Assembly (NCBI GenBank): GCA_026260175.1
Contig: JAKCWW010001041.1
Location: forward strand, 18,903-82,902
Reading direction: 5' to 3'
Source of the DNA: Reticulitermes lucifugus
Lineage: Eukaryota > Arthropoda > Insecta > Blattodea > Rhinotermitidae
Length of the DNA stretch: 64,000 nt
Each line of letters begins with the position of its first letter. Position 1 is the first letter of the stretch. Below are positions 23,101-32,657 of the stretch, piece by piece. A program made the position numbers and the translations under genes. Below the pieces are notes generated by a model. That model saw nothing but the letters and a program-made list of their open reading frames with translations, was not told where the DNA came from and made no database searches.

Positions 23101-26100
23101 CAGTATCAAAAGAAGTGTACGTTGTAGTGCCAAGTAATTATGCTATAGGTCTTAAGATTTAAAATACTAAACATGACAGGAAAAGTTCCTCGTGCTTTTC
23201 AACATTTGACAGCAGTCATCTCCTCACATAGATTTTCTTTAGTCATAACATAAAGTTGCATGTCAAATTCCCCAACATATACAGGGTGTTCCAGGAGGAT
23301 GCTCCTTAGGTTAAATTAGATCAATATAACCAAACATACCCATATTCAAAGTTGAACAGTTACAGAGATAAGGGGGAGGTAAGTTTTAAAGAACGAGAAC
23401 TGTTATACATTTACTGATTATTAAATACATATTAAAACAAGGAGGAATTTGCAGTTCAGTAACATTAACACCCATCCTTAACATCTAATTAATACCTGAG
23501 TGATATAAGGACATTACTTCAGCAAGAAAAACTCTCAATAATCTCATAAAATTCATCCCTAGGTTTCCAAGTACTTTACATAGCACACTTGCCTCCAGAT
23601 GGCTTGGCTTCACTTAGCTATCAGCTCAAGGACAGACCTGCATAGTATATGGATAACACACCATGTTAAACAGGTACAGTACGTGGAACCGTAAGAAGAC
23701 CACAATTTTCTCGCGTCATTATCTACATGAATGTTCAACACTGGATAAGGTATGTTTGGTTACATAGTTCAATGTAAGAAGCAAGTATGGCAGATTCCTC
23801 CTGAAACACGGTGTATACTACTACAGTTCCACACAATGTTTCTGACTAATACGTCAGAGAACAAGAATGAACAGAAAGTTCAAAGTCATATTTATTCAGA
23901 AACTGCACTTCAAGATGAAAAATCTCTATGCACAACCCTGCAACATGCTCCCCCAAATAAGTAAGTTAGTGCTCCCTGCTCTTTGTAGATCACATTTAAC
24001 AAAGGGTAAAAAACTGAATTTATTCAGATGAAACATTGACAATATTATTTACATTAATAATTCCTATTATAATCAAATAATGCATTTAAAGACATCCATC
24101 TTCATCCTTTGTGCACTACATGTGGACAGTTGTATCCCTGCAAAACAGGAATACTTTTTCAGTAAATAATATCACATATATCTTCATGTGCATCACATGT
24201 TTTGCTACCCAATACCACAACCTCCAGTGCATCAGAGTTCTTGACGCAAAAAACATTTCAGAATAAAGATGCACAAGGTATGTATTTAGATACAGAATGG
24301 AATCCCCAGTCAGTATTGCTTCATTTAAATTTCAGTTTGTCTCATCTCAGTATCCAGTTCTAACACACTATAGATTTGTTTTGAGTGGTACTGAACATGA
24401 ACCTCAGCCAGGTCACTAACTTTTGTGTCCAAGGTTTTCAGGGACTTATGAAAATCTTTCCAGGTGAATCCCACCTCATTCAGTGGTACATAATCTTGGC
24501 AAATGAAAGTGTCATCACATAAATCTTGGCAAATGAAACAGTGTCATCGCATAAACTGAGGAATCAATCAAAAAATCAATCAAGTTGCAGTCAAAGTAAG
24601 TCTCTTTCTCAGTTCAGTATCCATATCTACTTTTCCCCTTTCAAAGCTATCATCACCCTACAATCATTCCTGTTACCACAGCACTGAAATTCTGAAGGAC
24701 CATACTTCCACTGGAGACCTCATAAAATTAAATAACATATGACACTCTACAGCTGTTTCACAGAAACATGATCATGTCAGCAGGAGGCTCATTCCTGGAG
24801 GCCAAAATATTCACCAACTTTGACTTCTGATTACATTCTTGGGTTCAGCAACGAACAGCTTGAAAGCATATAGTGTAAATGTAACAGTCATTATGCTCCA
24901 AGCCACAGAAGATTTAAGTCTCAAGGAAGTACCCTTCCAACTGAGCTAAAACAGAAACCACAAGTTTCTGTAAAATGAGCATGTTATTTATGGAATATAT
25001 AATCCAATGTATTTTAACCTGAACACATAAGAGTGAAATCACACAAACTCTTCATCACTAAAAGCATTACATGATGTGAAATTAAGTTTCACTAAGAGAT
25101 AATTTATTAAAATAACAATAATATTTTGTTTCTTTGTACAACACAACCTGCCAGTTCTATGATGTATTATGAATGAATTAATGGATGAATAATTTAATCA
25201 ATATTTAGTGTTATTATATAGAGTCCCTCCTCCTGTGGTGCCCCTTATAAAAGAAATGGCACCACATGAAGTTAATCCTTTAAAGTTCAGTGGTTACTCT
25301 ATATACCACCACTTCATCTGATTCATCCTCAATTGTGTTCATTCCTTTCCAAGTGTCCAAAATTTCATGCTTCTTCAACTAATCCACCTGGGGGCCTGGG
25401 TTAGTTTTCATCCCCCCCCCCTTTCCAGCCTTCAATAGTACCACAACCACAAGTCTTACAAGTCATACTTTAACTGAAGTCATCTGATCCACCCTCAACC
25501 CTAGTGTTCCTCCCTCCACACATTACCATAAACTGGCCAATTCTCACCCATCACACACCTGTATTCACTTCAGTCACAGCACTGCAGAAACACTACTAGT
25601 TATTACTGCAGCTCCATCACAACCCATTACATATTATGGAATAGCATCTTTCGCAGTTTCTCTCCTTCTACCATATACTGTCGAAATGGTTCCCAACATG
25701 AGATGCATCTGTATGCATTCAAATTATGCTATCTATTTTCATGACATCTGGGACATGAATTTCTCCACGGGCAATTCTACAGGAAATGTTTCATTACCTG
25801 CTGACTGTCAATTCACTACGTAGGAATCGTAATTTCTACCACCAGTACTTGGATCAATGTAAAGCAAGATCAGACTACTTCACTGTAAGTTTACACAAAG
25901 TAGTACAAAATTAAACTCACCCACTGCATTCCTCATCTTCAGTTTTCACTTCATGGTCTTCAGCTATTTCATCTTTCACATCTGTTTTAGTATCCACAAA
26001 ACTCAGAGCATCATCCTGTGACAGAGGAATATTTTGACCTTCCGATCTTCCCATAGTCAGTTACAGCTTTAATAGATATTAACCAGTTGCACATTCAAAT

Positions 26101-27611
26101 GTAATAAAAATAAAACTGCCCTGGCCATTATCATATTAAAACACAGAACACATAACATTTAAAACCAACCAGGCGTGATTTCAGGCTTCCGCCATGATGT
26201 AGATGATATCTGTGCTCTTCTAGGATATTACGCAACGCAGAGTGGTAATTCTGTACCGACGTTTCGGGACAACCTGTCGGTCCCATCTTCAAGGGGCAAG
26301 AAGTCTTGGACTTCTTTTGACCCTTGAAGATCGGACCGATAGGTTGTCCCAAAACATCGGTACAGAATTACCACTCTACACTGTGTAATATCCCAGAAGA
26401 GCACAGATATCAGAGTGCAATCTGTATCACACTTTCCATGTATATTCTTTGCACTTTGCCATCTTAACACTCCTCAGTCCAAATAGCTCCTTTCTTCACT
26501 AACCTACAGGCACCCTGTGCAAGCTTTTACTGCAGCATAATCAAACTAACTCAATACACTCAACAAAACAAAACTACCTACTTCCCACCAGATGATTTGT
26601 TGAAGTGTATGTGTACATTTCTTAAACCTCAAAATTTTGATACTATTGCAAATATTGCTTACTGCATTCACTGTGCTTCCTGCAGTTACTCAGTTTCAGA
26701 GACAGCAACAGTGTTGCTCCAATCTTACAAGTTTGTTGCTATCACTGATTACAGGAAAGTAAAGCATACCAGGTTACAGTGCTGTCCACCAGACTAACAT
26801 ACCTATCAAACCCCATAAAAATTTAGCAAGTGGCTATTGTCTTAAAATCTGTGGACAAACAGACATTACCTTCCCTATGTGAGTTATTATCATGCACAAT
26901 ATGCATGGGAAACATAAAAATGAAACATTAGCTTCAAACAGCTGGCTATAAGGCTTATATGACACCAAGTTCCTATGATACAAATCAACAGAACCCTGTA
27001 TTACTCCATGAAGTTTACTCAGGTCGCTTGTTCTGCTCCCAGAACTGGTTGATCTGAGTAAGACATTCTGTGGTGTTCCTCTTTTCCTCACGGTAAAATG
27101 CAAATCCATCCCTATGCAGCCCTTATGACAATCATTTCAACATCTCCATACATCTCACAGCACAACTTCAACAACAGGCAAACTATGAGAGGAAATGCTG
27201 GGAGAACTACTACTGCTGTGCAATTTTATACACCACTACAAAATGTTGTGATTGCTAGAACTCCAACTTTCATACCCATCCTTAATCATTTCTGCATCAT
27301 GTATCATAGTGCCCTCATCTTCAAGGATGGGGCAGTCCAAGAAGAAATTTACTTTTCAACTCACAAGTCAGTTTTACAGTCAATGTCATGGTCAGGTGTT
27401 CATAAACGCATTCTAACATAAAATATTTTCGAACCCAGTGTTGAACCTGACTCAATCAGTGACATACAGCAACTCTCCAACTTACCTCAACTTCACATTT
27501 AACAGCAACTAGACTAAATGAACCTGGAGGCTCTAGTTCTTTGGTCATGTCACTGAGCTGGGGTGTTGATGGTAAGTCAGTGTTTCCAAGCCTCATAGTG
27601 ATTACATCCAT
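16525..27611 (-). CDS. C2H2 zinc-finger protein, three coding exons
   Basis: Joining 27611-27486, 26015-25921 and 17125-16525 on the minus strand gives 822 nt (273 residues) with no stop and matching phases (0, then 2). The N-terminus begins MDVITMRLG and is acidic and Lys-rich through exon 2, like the unstructured leader of many cockroach and termite zinc-finger proteins. Three tandem C2H2 fingers lie near residues 179-260, each C-x2-C-x12-H-x3-H, joined by H-x-GE/GV-(K/R)P linkers. The protein probably binds DNA in the nucleus as a transcription regulator; its target is unknown. The intron between exons 2 and 3 is about 8.8 kb and contains repeats, an alternative 3' exon candidate and an alternative first exon candidate. 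It is therefore possible that exons 1-2 and exon 3 belong to different transcripts. The finger exon is certain; the joining is inferred. Confidence 0.7.
17126..17639. other. zinc-finger gene intron, nothing recognised
   Basis: AT-rich, CpG-poor, no exon or clear repeat. Confidence 0.4.
17640..17850 (-). repeat. SINE, family G (copy 1, inverted)
   Basis: Shares CTCAGCA(T/C)TAGATGGAG, GGG(C/T)CTCA(A/G)AGCCAG and a box-B-like end (GAGTCGGACACCAG, the decayed form of GAATCGAACCCAG) with the copy at 39083-39305. The tRNA head is badly decayed. Confidence 0.6.
17851..20285. other. zinc-finger gene intron, nothing recognised
   Basis: About 2.4 kb of AT-rich, CpG-poor DNA. Open frames here (for example at 19910-20218) have no recognisable domain. 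Confidence 0.4.
20286..20710 (+). repeat. tRNA-derived SINE or composite SINE, family F
   Basis: The head GGCAGCTTGGTTGCTACAGT (box A-like) is followed by TCTCGCTTTGATTGCCAG (degenerate box B). The GC-rich body includes GGTAAAGCGGCCGGGGCGTG. It is much richer in CpG than its surroundings, so it is relatively young or has escaped CpG loss. Confidence 0.6.
20993..21033 (-). CDS. possible alternative first coding exon of the zinc-finger gene
   Basis: On the minus strand an ATG opens MDVVVDQKSGIKY and meets the donor TACAG|GTATTG after 41 nt (phase 2). That phase joins exactly to the finger exon at 17125. A TGA lies in frame five codons upstream, so the ATG would be the true start. The flank is CpG-rich and contains a TTACGTCAT (CREB/ATF-like) site at about 21110-21120. 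The model is inferred and a chance match is possible. Confidence 0.35.
21197..21290 (+). mobile_element. hAT-like element end (one terminus only)
   Basis: CAGTGCTTTTCAACG resembles the common hAT terminus CAGTGGTTCTCAACC. Its text (GCGTACCATTAACAC) also recalls the hAT piece at 37705-37871. The other terminus was not found. Confidence 0.4.
21600..23279. other. zinc-finger gene intron, nothing recognised
   Basis: AT-rich, no supported exon. Confidence 0.4.
23280..23815. mobile_element. non-autonomous TIR element, family E (copy 1)
   Basis: The left end TACAGGGTGTTCCAGGAGGA is mirrored by the right end, TCCTCCTGAAACACGGTGTA. Subterminal TGCTCCTTAGGTTAAATTAG and GGTATGTTTGGTTACATAG blocks are shared, inverted, with 32658-33363. 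No transposase is coded. Confidence 0.75.
24019..24024 (-). terminator. candidate polyadenylation signal for the 24.3-kb exon
   Basis: AATAAA on the minus strand, about 300 bp beyond the TAA at 24325. No direct support. Confidence 0.3.
24325..24552 (-). pseudogene. possible alternative 3' terminal exon with a frame-breaking micro-duplication
   Basis: The minus strand has a coding-like open stretch LCDDTFICQDYVPLNEVGFT, then WKDFHKSLKTLDTKVSDLAE, then VHVQYHSKQIYSVLELDTEM and RQTEI before a TAA at 24325. The protein is not recognised. A fair acceptor (GATTGATTCCTCAG) precedes it in the phase that exon 2 of the zinc-finger gene would need. However, the first 32 nt are a tandem copy of the next 29 nt, which shifts the frame. 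An acceptor inside the duplication (TTTGCCAAG at 24525) would give another phase. It could be a decayed alternative C-terminus, a separate gene, or an assembly artefact. Confidence 0.4.
24491..24551. repeat. tandem micro-duplication, 29 and 32 bp
   Basis: TCTTGGCAAATGAAA, then GTGTCATC(A/G)CA, occurs twice back to back. The second copy has a 2-nt CA insertion, and an extra A in TAAATC. Confidence 0.9.
24553..25920. other. zinc-finger gene intron, nothing recognised
   Basis: No supported exon. 25280-25320 shares GTGGTTACT(C/A)TATATACCACCA with 1150-1173. Confidence 0.4.
25921..26015 (-). CDS. zinc-finger gene exon 2: acidic leader
   Basis: The acceptor ATTCCTCTGTCACAG and the donor AGTGG|GTGAGT enclose 95 nt reading DDALSFVDTKTDVKDEIAED, then HEVKTEDEECS. 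It is rich in Asp, Glu and Lys, as expected of a disordered leader. Phase 0 in and phase 2 out fit exons 1 and 3. An in-frame ATG upstream at 26052 (MGRSEGQN) would be an alternative start if the exon is 5'-extended. Confidence 0.65.
26016..26173. other. intron
   Basis: Short stretch between exon 2 and the palindrome. Confidence 0.4.
26174..26411. mobile_element. palindromic foldback MITE, family D (copy 1)
   Basis: An almost perfect palindrome spans 26205-26411 with arms of about 100 bp centred at 26308. Outer text is GATATCTGTGCTCTTCT and its complement; inner text is ACCGACGTTTCGGGACAACC and its complement. The family end GATTTCAGGCTTCCGCC precedes the left arm. The centre carries GAAGATGGGACC...GTCCCGAAAC in both orientations. 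Confidence 0.85.
26412..27485. other. zinc-finger gene intron, nothing recognised
   Basis: Open frames at 26834-27109 and 27098-27421 overlap on opposite strands and show no domain. Confidence 0.4.
27486..27611 (-). CDS. zinc-finger gene exon 1: start codon exon
   Basis: The minus strand has an acceptor CTTATGATTTTTACAG (exon start 27617), 6 nt of leader, then ATG and 42 codons (MDVITMRLGNTDLPSTPQLS, then DMTKELEPPGSFSLVAVKCE, VE) ending at GAG|GTAAGT. The acceptor implies a non-coding exon upstream. MDVI at the start is common in related insect zinc-finger proteins, a point from memory. Confidence 0.6.
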
Positions 27612-27754
27612 ACTGTGCTGTAAAAATCATAAGCATTAAGCTGTGTCTGTGGTGTATGAGTAAATACATAATTGATGCCTCATAATATTTGCTTACATTT
27701 ACTTTGTTCAATAGGATTGCATCCTAACTGCCAGTAAACATGACTTACTCTATA

Positions 27755-27855
27755 CAATGTCCATCATCTTGGGTTTTACTAAACACAGCATTTTGGAAGC
27801 TGGAATTTTGTTTGTCATCAAGTATGAAGGTTTCTACTCAGTTGGGTCACTAGAC
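27755..27855 (+). repeat. dispersed repeat, family H (copy 1)
   Basis: ACAATGTCCATCATCTTGGG to GGTTTCTACTCAGTTGGG matches 28968-29155 over its length apart from a foldback insertion in the second copy. Confidence 0.6.
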
Positions 27856-27974
27856 AATGAAAACGTTACCAAACTGCACAACTAATCAGACATTCATTAT
27901 GAAATAATAAAAAGAAAGCTTTATGTGGAGACCATCTCTGACCAGCCATGATGGTATCAGTGGCCAAACCATTT

Positions 27975-28400
27975 GTTAGATTTTAATTAAATTTGGTATA
28001 CGAGTTCATTACAAGAAGTTGTTGGGCAAGCACGGGTTTCACAAAAATTGGCACAGTGACGACCATACTTTACTTAAAGGCGAACTGAATTTCTACCTGT
28101 AATTTCCAAACTTCTTGACCAATTTAAGTGAAATGTGGCACAGATCTCCACATAATGTGGTTGAGCTGTTGTGCGTTTCATGAAAACAGGTGTAGTGCAC
28201 AGCATACTTTACTTATGGGTGTAAATAAATTTATGGCTGTACTTTCCATATTCATTGTCTGATTTGGGTGAAATTCAGTATGAGATCTGCAAATAATGCT
28301 GCTAAAGACTTGTGAGGTTTGTAAGAATTGGCATAGGGAAAGCCATACTTTTCTTATGGTCAAAATTAAATTATATTTATGCATGTACAATGAAAATGTA
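27975..28400. repeat. three diverged tandem units, period about 141 bp
   Basis: Each unit has (A)AATT(T)GGTGAAAT-like text, then a short variable part, TT(C/T)(A/G)(C/T)AAAAATTGGCA-like text, CATACTTTACTTA(T/A), and TTTCCA(A/T)A...TTGACC. The copies are 60-75 percent alike by eye. Confidence 0.65.
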
Positions 28401-28490
28401 TGATATTTTGAAAATAAACATTACCCTTGTAAAATATGTGTACTATATCATGGAGTACACCATCTTGTTAGCATCAAATAATATCAATGG

Positions 28491-28911
28491 TAGCAGGGTA
28501 CCCAAGGGAGGTGCTGCTGGGCTGCAGCACCCATAAATCGAAATTTAAAAAACACATATTTTGTAGACATGATACAAAATGTTTTACATGATTTAGCCTG
28601 CAGCAGAAATTGGCCACTGGAATTGGCTCAAGACTAGAACACAAGAATTTTGAAAAATAAAATAAAACACTTATGTCTTAAATGAAATTTAAAAAAAAAC
28701 AGGAAGATTAAACCTTGTGATTTAAATTAGGTGAATGCATCATGGAACATGCAGTTATATTTGTATCTACATAAATGCAGGTAGCAATAATGTTATTTTA
28801 CAGTTATACTTATGACATGATTTTTATAACATAATTTTTAAAACCAAACATAAATTATAAATAGCCCCAGGGTGTGCCCCCCCCCAATGAAAAAATCTGA
28901 GTATGCCCCTG
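28491..28911. mobile_element. hAT-like non-autonomous element with 8-bp target duplication
   Basis: ATCAATGG occurs directly on both sides (28483-28490 and 28912-28919). The left end TAGCAGGGTACCC and the right end (reverse complement CAGGGGCATACTCAG) are imperfect inverted termini. An 8-bp duplication and CAGGG-type ends fit hAT MITEs. There is no coding capacity. Confidence 0.7.
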
Positions 28912-28967
28912 ATCAATGGGATATTAGAATAGAGAAACTGTTTACAACAAATATGATTATTATTTTG

Positions 28968-29155
28968 GACAATGTCCATTGGCTTGGGTTCTCCCAAACA
29001 CAATGTTCCAGAAACTGGATCTATTTCCATCATCAGTTACAAAGGTTCCTAAACAATTACCACACAGCGCTACGTAATACCCCAAAAGACCGCAGATTTC
29101 ATCAACATCGCGGCGGAAGCCTGAAATTAAGGTAAGGTTCCTACTCAGTTGGGCC
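28968..29155 (+). repeat. dispersed repeat, family H (copy 2), interrupted by a family D piece
   Basis: The repeat resumes at AAGGTTCCTACTCAGTTGGG after an 83-bp insertion (29051-29133). AAGGTTCCT is present on both sides of the insertion. Confidence 0.7.
29051..29133 (-). mobile_element. family D foldback piece (copy 2), 83 bp, with 9-bp flanking duplication
   Basis: Carries AATTACCACACAGCGC, CCCCAAAAGACCGCAGATT and CATCGCGGCGGAAGCC, the reverse of the family D end. Flanks AAGGTTCCT at 29042-29050 and 29134-29142 look like a target duplication. Confidence 0.75.
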
Positions 29156-29440
29156 CCTATAAATAGCTAGTAACAATTACTTGATAATTAAATTAGTTTT
29201 AAAAATAGTATACACAGTGTTAATGTCAAATACCATATAAGCAACAGATATAACAACCCAAGATAAACAATGCCCCACACACACACACACTCACTCAAAA
29301 GCAATCAAACAATTAAATATGCTAAATAAAACCAAGAATTAATGTAAGTACAATTGAACAGTGATATTAAACTTGATAAAAGACTAAATATTGTTACTAG
29401 TACTGGATGACTTGCATCTTCTTCATTAGTTGAGAGACAG
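29156..29440. other. 3' flank of the MADF gene
   Basis: A short CA run at 29279-29290. No clear polyadenylation hexamer was found in the first 300 bp. Confidence 0.4.
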
Positions 29441-30010
29441 CTATGAATATGATAGCACAGAAGAAAGTGATGAATGTTCTGGAGTGTACACAACCTGAGG
29501 TTGTGGTGATGGTGGGCCAGAAGTGACATCTGAAGTAGATGACCCATGCCGACTAGTCTTCCCAGAACCTGATTCCCATTGTATTGGTTGTTGGTTATAT
29601 TGGATTCCATTTAAATATTTCCCCATGTCTGCCTCAAAGAGAATGTTATTGATGTGGTGTTGAACAATTGCACAGGTACGTCTGTCATAGCCCCTTAGCT
29701 TATGAGCAACATGTTCACCATAAACAATGCAGTCATCTCTCTTTTCATTTCTTTCAGAGACTTCTTTTAGAATTTTGTATGCTTCTGCAACTCTAGGATC
29801 TTCTATAATTCGCTTTTTATTTGGTGGAAACTTTTTCTTGGGTGACAAGAATTGTTTACGTTTAGATTGTTTCTCCCGGGCCAACGGTTCCTTTGCCTTG
29901 TGTCCTTTGACATGGCCACCATGATTTAGTTCAGAGTTGTTAGTTGAAAGTGTCTCATTTTCCATCTCTCTGACAGCTCCAGGTTCTTCAAAATCATCTT
30001 GCTCAATGGC
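29441..30010 (-). CDS. MADF gene exon 2 and stop
   Basis: The acceptor TTTTTTTTCAG precedes AIEQDDFEEPGAV. The exon holds the basic region and the conserved C-terminal helical block, ending LSSVLSYS and TAG at 29441. Confidence 0.88.
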   Translation of the reverse strand, partial: AIEQDDFEEPGAVREMENETLSTNNSELNHGGHVKGHKAKEPLAREKQSKRKQFLSPKKKFPPNKKRIIEDPRVAEAYKILKEVSERNEKRDDCIVYGEHVAHKLRGYDRRTCAIVQHHINNILFEADMGKYLNGIQYNQQPIQWESGSGKTSRHGSSTSDVTSGPPSPQPQVVYTPEHSSLSSVLSYS

Positions 30011-31657
30011 CTGAAAAAAAATCATGTTTGAAATACACAACACATATACACACTCTGAATTTAACACCAACACAATTAAATGTATGAAGCTGTCCAAGTT
30101 ATACGTATACTTTTTTTCATTTCTTAGAATGATAATTGCATTCTTATGGTTTTCAGATGCCCTGTACATAAGTGGATAAATATTGCCAAATGTTATGAAA
30201 AATAATAAAACTTTGCTCACTGTGTCGGCTGACTACACACAATACATAGGGTACTAGAATTGCCATTTGACACTTCAAGCCAGTATTTTAATGTCATCTG
30301 TAACCCTGATTTCAGGCTTCTGCCCCCAGAATACCACAGATTTAATCTGTAACCCTGTGTCAGTGCTACTGACATAAACACTTTAGCATCAATTGCACAT
30401 ATCTCTGGAAAGAAAATCATATCTTGAAAACTAGCCACCAGTTACTTACACAAAACTTCCAGGAACAATAACAAGTTCATCAATATTTCCAGATGTACCT
30501 CAACGCACATATTTACGGCTCTTACTTCTTCCTGAGGAGCTGTTTTCTAGAGTTTCAGCTTTGTATGGAATTCCTTGAAGTAGATGTCAAAGCACAGTCC
30601 TACTTTGCAGAGTGGGCACTAGTAGGTCACGTCAGTCAGTTAGTCAGTCCTCTTGTTATTTCACATCTTACAAGCTGCATACATTCTCTGGGACTTGGCT
30701 TTCTTCTCTGTCAGTGGAATTGTCTGAACAAAATACCTTTTCAGTAGGCATCCTGGTGATGGTTTATAGAGGGTCTTTTTACTCTGGAATTTTTTAGGAT
30801 ATAATGCTTTTTGTTTAGGAGCAGGCACTTTATCAAATCCAATCTGAAGGCCAAGTGGTTTTATATGCAGCTGTCTCCCACCCTTCTCTCTCCAGCAGTT
30901 ATGGTTGTAGTTTCTGATCATTCTGATCCCCAACTCCACCACTCACATCCCAGATGACAATTCACAAAATTCAAAAGTTCTTATGCTGAATTGGGCAGAC
31001 TTCAGTGGTATGTATTGCATCCCCTTCACACACACAGCAACTGATCAATACAATGTTCTTTACCCATAAATATGCAGCATGAAGCCACTGTTCAGTATCT
31101 GGATGACAGTGTGTGTCCTGAACACTCTACTGTGACCAGAGACCAGTGACAATCCATTCAACATTAACAAAATCAGACAAGAACTTGATCAGTACTTCAC
31201 AACTGGTGAACCTGTGCCACGATCCATACAAATGAAAGTCATATCACTGAAAAATGATCAATTTGTCAGTTTAAGGACACTTAAAGAAGTATATTCTCAA
31301 CTTTAACACATACACAATATGACTTACCTCATCAGTGCACTGTGACTGCCTAAGTTTTTTCTTGTCCATCAGAAACAGTAGGCTTTTAAAAGCAAACCAT
31401 TTTGACTGAGACACTTCATCTGCACCAATTCCAGATGTGCACATAACTTTTCGGCGTTCCCTCCTGAATGACGCAAGAAGTGAATTAATTTTCTTCTTCA
31501 CCTCGCATCTGTCTGTATTGAATATGGTAGCTAATTCCTCCCACACATCATTTCTTTTGGTTTTTATTTTGAAAAGCTTGTGTCCCACATCCCACAGAAC
31601 AGGACGCTCCCTATATGCGTCTATAAGCTGAAGAACTAAATCTTCAGACCACTCCAT
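29441..31657 (-). CDS. MADF-domain (Adf-1-like) DNA-binding protein, two exons
   Basis: Exons 31657-31328 and 30010-29441 join in phase 0 to give 299 residues. Residues about 8-98 are an MADF domain: LVLQLIDAYRERPVLWDV, then RNDVWEELATIF, then CEVKKKINSLLASFRRERRK, then KWFAFKSLLFLMD. MADF is a Myb-like helix-turn-helix that binds DNA in many insect regulators. The middle is Lys/Arg-rich with a likely nuclear signal (KRKQFLSPKKKFPPNKKR). The C-terminal part has YGEHVAHKLRGYDRRTCAIV, then QHHINNILFEADMGKY, a helical block I know from many insect MADF proteins; it stands where a BESS motif often sits. It should act in the nucleus as a transcription regulator or come from a domesticated transposon (PIF/Harbinger MADF). 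The frame is intact. Confidence 0.88.
30011..31327. other. MADF gene intron
   Basis: 1.3 kb, no repeat or exon recognised. Confidence 0.6.
31328..31657 (-). CDS. MADF gene exon 1: MADF domain
   Basis: ATG at 31657 (MEWSEDLVLQLIDAY) to the donor GATGAG|GTAAGT. The sequence just before the ATG (TTCTTTTTTCAAG) could be an acceptor, so a non-coding 5' exon is possible. Confidence 0.9.
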
Positions 31658-31784
31658 TTCTTGAAAAAAGAAAAAGACATAGTTGATTAACTAAACTGTT
31701 AACACCTCCACAAACTTAAACACTTCTACATGTAGCAAGCAAGTTACTGGGTCATTCATTCCATGTCAAACCAACAGAGCAACT

Positions 31785-31880
31785 GACATATCCCCATGGC
31801 ACTGGGAGGACAGGTTTTTCTCCAACTACTTCAGTTTTTGCTGTCACTAGGATTCCACCAATGCTCCATACTCAGTCATT
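31785..31880 (+). repeat. SINE family B (copy 4, head missing)
   Basis: CACTGGGAGGACAGGTTTTT, then CTACTTCAGTTTTTGC and ATTCCACCAATGCTCCATAC match the body of the other copies. Confidence 0.7.
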
Positions 31881-32657
31881 TTCTCATCTATCCAACACTA
31901 CATAAACTTAGCAACTGTTTACAATTCATCATTCCCTAAGGGTTCCACAAACTATTATGTCTTCAATGGAAGCAATACTCATAAGAAAATATGCAAATAT
32001 AATCATAGTACATGCCCTGTGACTGCAGTGCTCTCATTCTGTATCATATACAATTCCTGCCATACTTGATAATGGTCACAGAAGCCCAAGTCACTGTTGA
32101 CAAGGTGCGTCTGTGTAATAGCTGAGGTTATGGTTTTGGTCTGTGCGAGTATAGACCCAGCTGAGGACTTATGGTTAGGATTTGGATACGGTTGTGTAAG
32201 CGCCTTTAATCTGACCATGTTACGTATAAAACATAAACTCTATTGAGTACTACAGAATATACAGTGTTGATCACTTTACACCACTACCTGGTTAAAATTT
32301 GGATTTGTGTGTGTACAGATGAAGGTACAGGCCTCACATTAGGTTTTGGGTTTGTATATGTTAACTACTCAGTCTCACTGTCTCACACAAACTGTATTAA
32401 GTACTGTACATAATGTCACCAAGTTCATGTGTGCTCCTGTTGGTTAGGCATTGTGTTTGTGTGTGTAAGTTGGCAGCTGTGTATGTTGGCAACCAACACA
32501 TCACTTACTGTGACAATCTATGTGCAATGCATACTTCAAAGTTGGTTTCTTTACTCAATAATCTAATCCATGGCACAGTTTCAGGTACATATTGTGACTG
32601 TATTGGCATGGTCATTTTTAAATACTGCTTCTTCTACACACACACAAAGTAGGCCTA
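31881..32657. other. intergenic, no gene seen
   Basis: No exon. GT-rich low-complexity text at 32440-32480. Confidence 0.4.
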
